A stretch of 64,000 bases of DNA from Actinoalloteichus caeruleus DSM 43889 (lineage in GTDB: Bacteria > Actinomycetota > Actinomycetes > Mycobacteriales > Pseudonocardiaceae). The stretch is from assembly GCF_000429185.2 (NCBI RefSeq), contig NZ_AUBJ02000001.1, positions 930,001-994,000 on the forward strand. Reading direction: 5' to 3'. A program made the position numbers and the translations under genes. Below are positions 8,594 to 17,204 of the stretch, piece after piece. A model generated the notes under the pieces. That model was not told where the DNA came from and ran no database searches. It was given only the letters and a program-made list of their open reading frames with translations. Every line of letters begins with the position of its first letter. Within the stretch, counting starts at the first letter, position 1.

Positions 8594-10309
8594 ATGACGA
8601 CACACGAACAGGACGGTGCCGACACCACGCCACGGCCACCACTACTGGACATGCGCCAAGTCACCGTCGACTACCAGTCCCGGCGAGGCACCGTGCCCGC
8701 CGTCCGCGGCGTCGACCTCACCGTCGACGCCGGCCAGACCCTCGGCCTGGCCGGCGAGTCCGGCTGCGGGAAGAGCACCCTGGCCATGTCCGTGCTCCGC
8801 CTCCTACCCCGATCCGCCCACCTCGGCGGCGACATCCTCCTCGACGGGGAGAACGTCCGCGAGATGAGCTGGGGACGACTCCGCGCCGTCCGCTGGGCCA
8901 GCGCCTCCGTGGTCTTCCAGGGCGCCATGCACGCCCTCAACCCGGTCCGCCCCATCGGCGAGCAGATCGCCGAGCCCCTCCGCCTGCACCGAGCCACCAC
9001 CACCCCCGCCGCCGTCCGCACCCGCGTCAACGAACTCCTCGACCAGGTCGAACTCCCCGTCGCCCGCTCCACCGCCTACCCCCACGAACTCTCCGGCGGC
9101 CAACGCCAACGCGTCATGATCGCGATGGCCCTGGCCTGCTCACCCCGCCTCATCATCGCCGACGAACCCACCACCGCCCTCGACGTCATCGTCCAGGCCC
9201 AGGTCCTCGACCTCCTCAGCCGACTGGTCACCGAACGGCAACTCGGCCTGCTCATGATCAGCCACGACCTGTCCGTACTCGCCGCCTGCTGCCAACGCCT
9301 CGCGGTCATGTACCAGGGGCGCATCGTCGAGGAAGGGCCCTCCACCGACGTCGTCCGCACCCCCACCCACCCCCACAGCATCGCCCTCGCCGACGCCTTC
9401 CCCACCGTCGGCGACCCCGCCTCCCGCCTGGTCACCCCCCGCGACACCACCCCCGACACCCCCCCACTCCTGGAAGCCAGGGGAGTGTCCGTCACCTTCC
9501 CCAGCCGAGGCGGAACCACCACCCGCGCCGTGTCCGACGCCACCCTCGCCGTCCACCCCGACGAGATCGTCGCCCTGGTCGGCCAGTCCGGTTCCGGGAA
9601 GACCACCCTGGCCAGGACACTGCTCGGACTCCAACAACCCACCGCCGGCGAAGTCCGGTTCGACGGACGACGCCTACCCCGCTCCGCCCGGGCACTCCGC
9701 GCCTACCGCCGCCAGGCCCAACTCGTCCTCCAGGACCCCACCGGCGCGCTCAACCCCCGCCACAGCGTCTACGAGGCCGTCGCCGAAGGCCTCCGAATCC
9801 ACCGCGTCCCCGGCGACGAGACCACCGCCGTCGCCGACGCCCTCAGCCAGGCGGAACTCCGACCCCCGGAGGAGTTCTTCACCGCACTGCCCCACGAACT
9901 CTCCGGCGGCCAACGCCAGCGGGTCGTCATCGCCGGCGCCCTCGCCCTCCGCCCCCGGCTGCTCATCGCCGACGAACCCGTCGCCTCCCTCGACGCCTCC
10001 GTCCGAGGCGAGATCCTCGCCCTGCTCCTGGGACTCCGCGTCGACCTCGGCCTGTCCACCCTGGTCATCACCCACGACCTCGGCCTGGCCTGGAACATCG
10101 CCGACCGGGTGATCGTCATGTACCAGGGACGCATCGTCGAGGAAGGAACCGTGGAACAGGTCCTCCTCGACCCACGCCACGAGTACACCCGCACCCTGCT
10201 GGCCGCCGTCCCCGAACCACTCACCGGCCGGGCCGGTGCCACCCCCGCCCCGACCAGCCCCAGCCGGCAGGAACCCACCGAGGACCCCTCCGAAGTCACC
10301 GGGGTCTGA
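8594..10309 (+). CDS. Peptide ABC transporter double ATPase (DppD-DppF fusion)
   Basis: One 571-residue protein holds two complete ABC ATPase domains. Domain 1 has Walker A GESGCGKST at about residues 54-62, signature ELSGGQRQR and Walker B LIIADEPTTALD. Domain 2 has Walker A GQSGSGKTT near residue 330, a second ELSGGQRQR and LLIADEPVASLD. This replaces separate DppD and DppF subunits and powers the upstream permeases. The ATG at 8594 follows an AGG(A) element. A 109-bp gap separates it from the permease gene, but all four genes point the same way and make a complete importer. Confidence 0.93.
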   Translation: MTTHEQDGADTTPRPPLLDMRQVTVDYQSRRGTVPAVRGVDLTVDAGQTLGLAGESGCGKSTLAMSVLRLLPRSAHLGGDILLDGENVREMSWGRLRAVRWASASVVFQGAMHALNPVRPIGEQIAEPLRLHRATTTPAAVRTRVNELLDQVELPVARSTAYPHELSGGQRQRVMIAMALACSPRLIIADEPTTALDVIVQAQVLDLLSRLVTERQLGLLMISHDLSVLAACCQRLAVMYQGRIVEEGPSTDVVRTPTHPHSIALADAFPTVGDPASRLVTPRDTTPDTPPLLEARGVSVTFPSRGGTTTRAVSDATLAVHPDEIVALVGQSGSGKTTLARTLLGLQQPTAGEVRFDGRRLPRSARALRAYRRQAQLVLQDPTGALNPRHSVYEAVAEGLRIHRVPGDETTAVADALSQAELRPPEEFFTALPHELSGGQRQRVVIAGALALRPRLLIADEPVASLDASVRGEILALLLGLRVDLGLSTLVITHDLGLAWNIADRVIVMYQGRIVEEGTVEQVLLDPRHEYTRTLLAAVPEPLTGRAGATPAPTSPSRQEPTEDPSEVTGV

Positions 10310-10421
10310 CCACGCACGCCACCCCAGCCGGCCACGGCCAGCACACCCCGCCCCCCGCGCCGACCAGCCCGGCGGCGGGGGAGGGGAGAGGCGAACCGGG
10401 CCGCCCACCCGGCCGCCGGCC

Positions 10422-10964
10422 TCAGGCGTCGTCGACGACAGGGAACTCGGTGTCGACCCGGGTGTGCTCCGCCCACTCCCGCATCCACGCCGGCACCCGC
10501 AGCCGCTCGGGGAACCCACCCACCAGCTCGGCGAGTTCGTCATGGTCCACCGAACCCCCGGACCGCCGCAGGAACCGGCTGCGCACGACCGCCTGCGCGT
10601 AGACCGTCCGCCCCACGCAGAACGTCTGCTCCAGGTAGGCCCACCGGTCGTCGAAACCCACCACGCGCGTGTAGAGGTCGAACCGCTGCCCCAGCCGCAG
10701 CGAACGGCGGTAGGTGATCGTCTGACCCGCCACCACCGGATACCACCCGGCCCGCACCAGCTTCTCCCAGAACCCCGACCGCACCATCAGATCCATCCGG
10801 CCCAGATCGAGGATCGACAGGTACTTCCCGTTGTTCATGTGCCGCAGCAGGTCCAGATCGGCCACCGTCACCCGGAACGGGGTCCTCGCCACGTCCCAAA
10901 CGCTCAACCGCCGCCGCCGACGCATCCGCCACCGCAGCAACAACAACCGCAGGTACAGGTTCAT
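10422..10964 (-). CDS. THEM6-like acyl-CoA thioesterase family protein (hot-dog fold)
   Basis: The 180-residue protein starts with a short hydrophobic and very basic segment (MNLYLRLLLLRWRMRRRRR), then DLDLLRHMNNGKYLSILDLGRMDLM, which is the hot-dog-fold region of 4-hydroxybenzoyl-CoA-thioesterase-like and THEM6 proteins. The N-terminal segment may bring it to the membrane. The substrate is unknown. ATG at 10964 is chosen over an earlier in-frame codon because CGGAGG lies just upstream. An inverted repeat (CGCGAACG...CGTTCGCG) sits further upstream in the gap shared with the divergent sigma-factor gene. Confidence 0.8.
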   Translation of the reverse strand: MNLYLRLLLLRWRMRRRRRLSVWDVARTPFRVTVADLDLLRHMNNGKYLSILDLGRMDLMVRSGFWEKLVRAGWYPVVAGQTITYRRSLRLGQRFDLYTRVVGFDDRWAYLEQTFCVGRTVYAQAVVRSRFLRRSGGSVDHDELAELVGGFPERLRVPAWMREWAEHTRVDTEFPVVDDA

Positions 10965-11054
10965 CCGCCACCTCCGCCCAGCGGCGGCGCCACCGCCTCG
11001 CCCGGGCGAGGGAACCCACCCGAACCGCCGACACACCGCGAGAGCCCATGTCCG

Positions 11055-11086
11055 CGCGAACGCTACCAGCTACCTTCACGTTCGCG
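11055..11086. promoter_or_regulatory. Inverted repeat between thioesterase and sigma-factor genes
   Basis: Perfect 8-base arms CGCGAACG (11055-11062) and CGTTCGCG (11079-11086) are separated by 16 bases in a 216-bp divergent gap. The layout fits a dimeric regulator operator. No cognate regulator is visible nearby. Confidence 0.35.
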
Positions 11087-11180
11087 AACCCTCGAATCCG
11101 GACACACCCCACGACCTGTCAGGGCAAGCGGTCACAGTGCCACCGACACCCGGACACCACCCACGGGAGCCCGACCACCC

Positions 11181-12131
11181 ATGACCGCACCACCGACCCA
11201 GCCCACCGACCTCATCACCCGAGCCACCACCCACCACCGCGAACTCCTCGCCCACTGCTACCGCATGACCGGCTCCGCCCACGACGCCGAGGACCTCGTC
11301 CAGGAGACCTACCTCCGCGCCTGGCGAGCACACGACCAGTTCGAAGGACGCTGCTCACTCCGCACCTGGCTGTTCACCATCGCCACCCGCGTCTGCCTCA
11401 CCGCCCTCGCCACCCGAGCGCGACGCCCCCTGCCCCTGGGCCTCGGCCAACCCCCCACCCACCCCGACGCCGACCTCCCCATCCCCGAGAACCCGCACTG
11501 GATCGAACCGCTTCCCGACCCCGCCGACCTCACCGCCACCCGCGACACCGTCCGACTCGCCTTCGCCGCCGCCCTCCAACACCTCCCACCCCGCCAACGC
11601 GCCGTCCTCCTCCTCCGCGACGTCCTCCACTGGCGGTCCGCCGAGGTCGCCACCACCCTCGGAACCACCACCGACGCCGTCAACAGCGCCCTCACCCGCG
11701 CCCGCACCCGCCTCCGTGACCTCGACTGCCACCCCGACCACCCCGCCGACCCACCCACCCCCCACCAACGCGATCTCCTCCGCCGCTACGTCGAGGCCAT
11801 GACCGCCAAGGACATCCCCACCCTCATCACCCTGTTCACCGAAGACGCCGTCTGGGAGATGCCACCCCACCCGGTCTGGTACCAGGGGCCACACCACATC
11901 GCCCACCACCTCCAACACCGCTGCCCAGGCGGACCCGGCGACCTCCACCTCACCCCGACCCGCGCCAACGGCCAGCCCGCCTTCGCCCTCTACCTCCGAC
12001 ACCGGACCGGACGGTTCACCCCCTTCGCCATCCAGCTCCTCACCACCACCCACGCCGGCATCACCCACGCCGTGACCTTCCTCGATCCCACCCTCTTCCC
12101 CCTCTTCCGCCTCCCCGACCACCCCCGGTGA
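11181..12131 (+). CDS. ECF sigma factor with C-terminal SnoaL-like domain (SigG/TIGR02960 type)
   Basis: The 316-residue protein has sigma region 2 at about residues 10-80 (ELLAHCYRMTGSAHDAEDLVQETYLRAWRAHDQFEG). Region 4 lies at about 125-180 (LQHLPPRQRAVLLLRDVLHWRSAEVATTLGTTTDAVNSALTRARTRL). A SnoaL-like domain from about 195 begins RDLLRRYVEAMTAKDIPTLITLFTEDAVWEMPP. This layout is the large ECF class in which the C-terminal domain tunes activity and no classical anti-sigma factor is needed. The ATG at 11181 fits the domain start; the frame stays open far upstream without coding character. The next gene encodes a RibD-C/DHFR-like reductase, a frequent partner of this ECF class. Confidence 0.9.
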   Translation: MTAPPTQPTDLITRATTHHRELLAHCYRMTGSAHDAEDLVQETYLRAWRAHDQFEGRCSLRTWLFTIATRVCLTALATRARRPLPLGLGQPPTHPDADLPIPENPHWIEPLPDPADLTATRDTVRLAFAAALQHLPPRQRAVLLLRDVLHWRSAEVATTLGTTTDAVNSALTRARTRLRDLDCHPDHPADPPTPHQRDLLRRYVEAMTAKDIPTLITLFTEDAVWEMPPHPVWYQGPHHIAHHLQHRCPGGPGDLHLTPTRANGQPAFALYLRHRTGRFTPFAIQLLTTTHAGITHAVTFLDPTLFPLFRLPDHPR

Positions 12132-12276
12132 CACCACGACGGCCCCCCGCACGACCTGCCAGCCCGCCCCCACCCGGGGCAGGATCAAACCCGCACCGAC
12201 CAGTTCCCCGTCCCCGGCTGGTCAACACCGGCAGGACCCAGACCACCCGACACCACGACCAAGGGACGACATCACC

Positions 12277-12837
12277 ATGAGGAAAGTCATCTACTCGCTG
12301 TCCGTCTCCCTCGACGGCTACATCCAGACCACCGACGGCCAGATCGACTGGTCCGCTCCCGACCCCGAACTCCACCAGTTCCACAACGCGCAGGAGGCCG
12401 AGACCGACACCCACCTCTACGGGCGGCGCCTCTACGAGGACATGGCCTCCTACTGGCCCACCGCCGCCACCCAACCCGACGCCACACCGGAGGTCGTCGA
12501 GTACGCCCGGATCTGGCGCGACACACCCAAGGTCGTCTTCTCCCGCACCCTCGACTCCGTCGACCACAACAGCACCCTCGTCCGCGACGACCTCCCCGGC
12601 ACCATCGCCCGGCTGAAGGATCAGCCGGGCAAACACCTCTCCCTCGGGGGTGCGACCCTCGCCGCCAGCTTCTTCCGGCTCGGCCTGATCGACGAGTACC
12701 GCCTCTTCATCCACCCCGTCGTCCTCGGCGGCGGCACCCCGTACTTCCCCACCCACGACCACCGCACCGCCCTCCACCTCGCCGACTCCCATGTCTTCGG
12801 CTCCGGCGTCGTCTACCTCCGATACCGACCCGCCTGA
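12277..12837 (+). CDS. Dihydrofolate reductase-like / RibD C-terminal domain protein
   Basis: The 186-residue protein matches the RibD-C/DHFR-like family: the start MRKVIYSLSVSLDGYIQ, the middle LYGRRLYEDMASYWP, then SRTLDSV, the NADPH-site glycine block HLSLGGATLAASF, and the end LFIHPVVLGGGTPYF. It is most likely a cytosolic NAD(P)H-dependent reductase of unknown substrate. AAGGGA lies about nine bases before the ATG. It follows the ECF sigma factor by 145 bp in the same direction and may be its target. Confidence 0.88.
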   Translation: MRKVIYSLSVSLDGYIQTTDGQIDWSAPDPELHQFHNAQEAETDTHLYGRRLYEDMASYWPTAATQPDATPEVVEYARIWRDTPKVVFSRTLDSVDHNSTLVRDDLPGTIARLKDQPGKHLSLGGATLAASFFRLGLIDEYRLFIHPVVLGGGTPYFPTHDHRTALHLADSHVFGSGVVYLRYRPA

Positions 12838-13819
12838 CACCACCGCACACGCGCGGCGGGCGGGGGAGAGGCGCCTGCGGGGAGCACGCCAGGAGCACGC
12901 CCCCTCCTCACTCCCGCCCGCCGCCCCCGCTGGTCGACACCCCGGTCCGGACCTCGCGGAGCGTGCCGGGCCACCTGGTCCGCCTCGCGCTGTCCGGACG
13001 AAGCGCGGGCGGGCACTGCCCCGCCATCGACGAGGTGCCGGTCCGGCGGGAGCGCGCTGGTCATCACCCCGCCGCCGTGGTCCGGCGGCATCCTGGTCGC
13101 CGGCGAGCAGCTGGACCCCGACCTGACGGCCACATTGCGACCCGCCGGGGAGTGGGGGAGCGGTTGGGGCGCTCCGTCACCCCGCTGGACCGGCGGCGCA
13201 CACCGTCCCCCACCCCCAGCGCCGGCCCCGGCTGAGCCCCTGCCCCACCCGTGGGGCAGGACACGCTCCCGGTACGGCCCGAGCGCGGAGCAGGCGGGGA
13301 GGCGGCGGGCCCCGTCGCGAGAACCGGACCGCACCCCGCGGTGGAGGCAGGTCGGGACCGGGCGTAGCTGAGGTCCGCGCGCCCCGGTGGTCCGCCCCTG
13401 CACCTCCCGCGAGGTACCCGTCCCGGCGGCACGCCTCCAACCAGGACTGACAGCGACGGTGGCGCGCTGGCCTTGAGCGGCCGGACCGCGGCGGGGGCGG
13501 GCGAGCGGTTCGATGGGGGACAGCGGCACGGGAGACGGTCCACTGGCTCGTGGACGAACCGGCGGTTCCGGCCTGCCACGCGGCCACCTCGCGGTTCCGC
13601 CACGGTGGCGGTGTGCGGGTCGGGACGCCGGAACGCCGCCACCCGCCCGCCACCCGCCGGCCGGTGCTCGACCCGATCAGGAGGCGGGGTCCTACCTTCC
13701 GTTCAGCTGCCTGGGCCAGCCGGACGCGTCGACAACGTCCATTCAGCTGGCCCTCCCGAGGAACAGGCCTGCCTAGCCTGGAACGGCCCCAAGATCCCTG
13801 GTCGAAACACGAGGAGAAG
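12838..13819. other. Non-coding stretch with no supported gene
   Basis: Nearly 1 kb of GC-rich sequence with short frames on both strands, none with a ribosome site, conserved motif or steady coding bias. A 40-codon stretch near 13050-13180 has gene-like codon use (reads ALVITPPPWSGGILVAGEQL) but no start and no recognisable family; it could be a gene scrap. A hairpin at 13239-13260 is listed separately. Confidence 0.5.
13239..13260. terminator. GC-rich hairpin, possible terminator
   Basis: Perfect 10-bp arms CCTGCCCCAC and GTGGGGCAGG enclose two bases. No T-run follows on either strand, as is usual for high-GC actinobacteria. It lies in the gene-poor stretch, so which transcript it ends is unclear. 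Confidence 0.35.
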
Positions 13820-14281
13820 ATGATGACGATGAGACGATTCCCGCGCGTGATGGCCGCCGCCACCGGTATCGCCGCCGCCGTCGCCGGCACGGTCCTCACG
13901 ACGGGCGCCGCCGCCGCCGAGAGCCCGACCCTGATCGCCGAGGAGCCCGGCATCCAGATCATCGCGCAAGGGCAGACGGCTGACGGCGGCTGGGTGGAGT
14001 ACACCGGCGTGGGCGAGATCGTCGTCGACGGCACCAGCGACGGCGTCGGAGCGCGGGCGGTGGAGGAAGTCGGCGGTGGCATCTGGAGCTACGGTTCCAC
14101 GCGGAACCTCGCCGGGCGGAAGGTCTGTTACTCGCAGTACCAGCATCAGACCGCCGCCCACGGATCTTCGGTATCGATGAACGGCAAGGAGGACTCGGAC
14201 TGGGTCGGGCCGGGAGCGGTGTCGAGTGCGCGGCTCACCGAGTACACCAATGCGACCTGCCACGCGTACTGGCGGAAGTGA
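13820..14281 (+). CDS. Lactococcin 972 family bacteriocin precursor
   Basis: The 153-residue protein has a Sec signal peptide (about residues 1-34: basic start, Ala/Val/Gly core, then TTGAAAAES). The C-terminal part matches lactococcin-972-type bacteriocins: EVGGGIWSYGSTRNLAGRKVCYSQY, then HGSSVSMNG, and a terminal AYWRK. Known members bind lipid II and block septum formation. The family domain normally covers only the C-terminal 60-70 residues, as here. GAGGAG at 13811-13816 supports ATG 13820 or 13823. The usual partners (multi-membrane immunity protein and ABC transporter) are absent on both sides. A perfect palindromic terminator begins one base after the stop. Confidence 0.82.
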   Translation: MMTMRRFPRVMAAATGIAAAVAGTVLTTGAAAAESPTLIAEEPGIQIIAQGQTADGGWVEYTGVGEIVVDGTSDGVGARAVEEVGGGIWSYGSTRNLAGRKVCYSQYQHQTAAHGSSVSMNGKEDSDWVGPGAVSSARLTEYTNATCHAYWRK

Positions 14282-14282
14282 T

Positions 14283-14300
14283 GCGGCCGCCGGCGGCCGC
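14283..14300. terminator. Palindromic terminator of the bacteriocin gene
   Basis: GCGGCCGC-CG-GCGGCCGC begins one base after the TGA of the lactococcin-like gene. The self-complementary 18-mer should fold tightly; no T-run follows. Confidence 0.5.
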
Positions 14301-14498
14301 ACCCTGGCCGCCGGCGCCGGACGAGACGGGGTCCATTGCCGGTGACGACCCGCGCGCACCTGGTCACGGGGTGGTGCGCGGGCCGAGCGATTCCGACGAC
14401 CGGGGCTTTCGTCCAGTCGTCGCCGAGGGGCCGGACGACCGTCGGCGGGCGGGCGGGGAGTGGCCAGTGGATCACTCACCGCTCCGGACCAGCAGTAC

Positions 14499-14517
14499 TT
14501 GACATAATGTACATTAT
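14499..14517. promoter_or_regulatory. TTGACA joined to a perfect 14-bp AT-rich palindrome
   Basis: TTGACA (14499-14504) shares its last base with ATAATGTACATTAT (14504-14517), which equals its own reverse complement. Such AT-rich perfect palindromes are rare in this GC background and resemble a repressor operator over a promoter. No gene clearly follows it. Confidence 0.4.
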
Positions 14518-15026
14518 CGGCGTTTTGTGGAACCGCTGGTGGAACCGCTGGTGGGACCGTGCTAGGGACTCCGATCGCCCCGATATCCCGCGTCTCCCGT
14601 GCGCGGGTTCCGCCTGGACCCTGCCGGCCGTGGCACTCGCCGACGCGGCCCCCACGAGCGGCGACGCCGTCGTATTCGTCCCGCCGTCGTATTCGTCCCG
14701 CCGGCGAGGCGGTGGCCGGGTGGGCGGCACGACAGGCCGTGCCAGGCGCCGTCGCCCTCGGCTGCCGAGGACATGGCCCGTCCGTTCGCGGCCGAGGGCG
14801 ACACCGTCGGCTGGTGCGCGGGTGACCACGGTCCGGGTGCGACGGTCGCCCGCTCGCCAGCCACGTCCGCGCCGGACCGGGCGGCGCGAGGCTGGCGAGC
14901 CACGTGCTGTCGCCTGAAGCCCGCCAGAGGCCCGGCGGGCGCACCGAGGCGGTCCCCCGAGGTGGGCCTTCGAGGCCGGACGGCGCGGGGTCACCCCCAC
15001 CGCACCGCGGGCTTCGGAACCAGCCC

Positions 15027-15064
15027 CACTTTTCATGGATAATTGCGATTATCCATGAAAAGTG
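15027..15064. repeat. Perfect 17-bp inverted repeat with 4-nt loop
   Basis: CACTTTTCATGGATAAT (15027-15043) and its exact reverse complement (15048-15064) flank the loop TGCG. The stem is AT-rich, unlike the GC-rich hairpins used as terminators elsewhere in the window. It could be a recombination or regulator site, or the relic of a small mobile element. Confidence 0.7.
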
Positions 15065-15524
15065 CCGGGACGGCGGTGCTCGTCCGCGTTGCCGCGAAGT
15101 CCGCCGTCCGCATCGGACAGGCATGCGGCGCGCGATCCCGGGACCGGCCCGCGTTTCGTCGCGGCCCCCGTGGTCCGGCTCCTCTCCCCTGCGAGGTGGA
15201 CCATGACCGGCGGGTCCACCCCGCCCGTGGTGGTAACCGATCCCGCCGGTCCCCTCCCCGTCGGGCTGGCCGGGTCACCACCCGCCGCCGTCGCCCTCGT
15301 GGGCGGTCGCCGGGGCCACCGGAGGCCGGACGTGCTGGGGTGACGGCACCGGTGAGCGGAGGCGGCCCCTCCCCCACCCGCTCTGTCGGTCCGCGCCGCG
15401 AACCGTGGGGAGGCCCGCCGGCCGCCCGAGGACTCCCGGCCACTCGCGCGGGCGACCCCGCGCGGCGGCCCGTCGCCTCCCGCCCCGGGGAGGCCTGGAC
15501 CGGCGCGACCGGCGTCGCGGGTGA

Positions 15525-16979
15525 TCAGTTCGGGCCGAGCGCCGGAGGCTGGTCGATCCCGAACTCGTGGCGGAGCACCCGTGACGCCGCGTGGTAGCCG
15601 CACATGCCGTGCACACCCGGGCCGGGCGGAGTGGCGGAGGAACACAGGTAGACGCCGGACAACGGGGTGCGGTAGGGGTCCCAGCGGGGGGCGGGCCGGA
15701 AGATGGCCTGCCACGGCGTCATGGCTCCCGCACCGATGTCCCCGCCCACGTAGTTGGGGTTGTACGCGGCCAGCGCGGCGGCGGGAACACCACGGGCGGC
15801 GATGATGGTGTCGGAGAAGCCGGGGGCGAAGCGTTCGATCTGCCGACGGACCCGGTCGACGGGGTCGCGGGTGTCACCGTGCGGGACGTGGCAGTAGGAC
15901 CAGACCGGACGTCGGTCGGGGCGGCCGCGTGTCGGGTCGATCGTCAAGGGTTCGGACAGGAGGGTGAAGGGGCGGGCGACGTGGCGTCCGCGCGCGGTCA
16001 TGGTTTCGATGTCCCACACCTCGTGCTGGTCGCCGCCGAGGTGGACGGTGCCCGCTCCTCGGGTGTCGGGGTCGGACCAGGGAACCGGGTCGGAGACGAG
16101 GAAGTCGACCTTGGCGGCGGCGGCACCGTACCGGAAGCGCTCGAGGCTCCTGCGGTAGCCGGCGGGCAGGGAGGGGCCGGCGATGTCGAGGACGCCGGCT
16201 GGGGCGAGGTCGAGCAGGACGGCGCGCGACGCGGCGAGCTGCCGGAGGTCGGTCACGCGGCTTCCGGTGTGGAGGGTGCCGCCGTGGGCTCGGAGGTCGT
16301 CCAGGAGCGCGTCGGTGATGCGGGCGGAGCCGCCCTCGACCAGGGGCCAGCCGGTGGTGTGCGCGAGGTGGCCGAGGAGGAGGGCGACCGCGGCGCCGGT
16401 GAGGCTGGGGAGCCGGCCGACGGTGTGGGCGGCGACGCCGGCCAGGAGGGCGGGCGCCGCTGGGTCGCGGAAGGCGTGGCGACCCAGTCGGGTGCCGTGG
16501 GTGAGGACGCGGGTGGGTAGCGGCAGGGCGGCGCGTGGTGCGGCGGGCAGGTGTCGTTGGTCGGCGAGGAGCAGGTCGCAGAGGTCGCCGCTGTGTCGGA
16601 CGAGTGGGGTCATCAGGGATCGCCAGTGGGCTCCGTCGGGGCCGAGGCGGTCGCAGGTGCGGTCGAGGTCCCGGTAGGCCACGGCGGTGGGGGCGTTGTC
16701 GAGGGGGTGCGCGTAGCTGGTGTCGGGGGTGCGGAGGTGGACGCCGCGTGTGCTGAGGTCGAATTCGCGGAAGAAGCGGGAGGCGGCGGCCATGGGGTGC
16801 ACGGCGGAGCACAGGTCGTGGATGGTGTCGCTGTCGAAGAGGGTGGTGGTGCGCAGTCCCCCGCCGGGGGTGTCGGCGGCTTCGTGGACCTCGACGTCGA
16901 GGCCGGCGCGGGCGAGGGTGACGGCGGCGGCCAGGCCGTTGGGGCCGGATCCGACGACGGAGACGTCGGGGGTGGGCAT
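15525..16979 (-). CDS. FAD-dependent oxidoreductase, phytoene-desaturase/amine-oxidase-like
   Basis: The 484-residue protein begins with a Rossmann FAD-binding motif (VVGSGPNGLAAAVTLARAGLDVEVHEA, the GxGxxG with the acidic end of beta-2), followed by DTPGGGLRTTTLF. The end has PGPGVHGMCGYHAA, typical of CrtI-like NAD(P)/FAD oxidoreductases. There is no signal peptide. No carotenoid genes lie nearby, so the substrate is open. ATG at 16979 is chosen because ACGGAGG precedes it; the frame runs further upstream without coding signs. Confidence 0.88.
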   Translation of the reverse strand: MPTPDVSVVGSGPNGLAAAVTLARAGLDVEVHEAADTPGGGLRTTTLFDSDTIHDLCSAVHPMAAASRFFREFDLSTRGVHLRTPDTSYAHPLDNAPTAVAYRDLDRTCDRLGPDGAHWRSLMTPLVRHSGDLCDLLLADQRHLPAAPRAALPLPTRVLTHGTRLGRHAFRDPAAPALLAGVAAHTVGRLPSLTGAAVALLLGHLAHTTGWPLVEGGSARITDALLDDLRAHGGTLHTGSRVTDLRQLAASRAVLLDLAPAGVLDIAGPSLPAGYRRSLERFRYGAAAAKVDFLVSDPVPWSDPDTRGAGTVHLGGDQHEVWDIETMTARGRHVARPFTLLSEPLTIDPTRGRPDRRPVWSYCHVPHGDTRDPVDRVRRQIERFAPGFSDTIIAARGVPAAALAAYNPNYVGGDIGAGAMTPWQAIFRPAPRWDPYRTPLSGVYLCSSATPPGPGVHGMCGYHAASRVLRHEFGIDQPPALGPN

Positions 16980-17204
16980 CGTGCCTCCGTGGGATGGGTG
17001 TCCTCGGTGGTGGTGTGGGGGCGGGGGTTGTGCTGGGGACTCTTCCACGGGGAGGGGGCGGGTGCGGGGAGGGCCACGCGGGGGTGGGGAGGGGGTGGGG
17101 GTGCCCTCCCCTCCCCCGCTGGTGGGTGCCGGGCGGGTGTCCCCGGTTCCGGCCGGGGATGGTGGGTGGGGGTGGCGGCACGGGCGTGACGGTGCCGGGC
17201 GGGG

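Larger units (their letters stand above)
14301..15524. other. Gene-poor region with AT-rich palindromes
   Basis: About 1.2 kb without a convincing gene. Frames on both strands are rich in Arg, Gly and Pro, with no conserved motif and poor starts. It holds a promoter-like palindrome at 14499-14517, a direct repeat of GGAACCGCTGGT near 14530, a repeat of GTATTCGTCCCGCC near 14670-14700, and a long hairpin at 15027-15064. The AT-rich islands stand out against the GC-rich background. Confidence 0.5.

Noticed and set aside
13050-13180. Short plus-strand stretch with gene-like codon use (LVITPPPWSGGILVAGEQL)
   Set aside because: No start, no family and no continuation in frame; not enough to call a gene.
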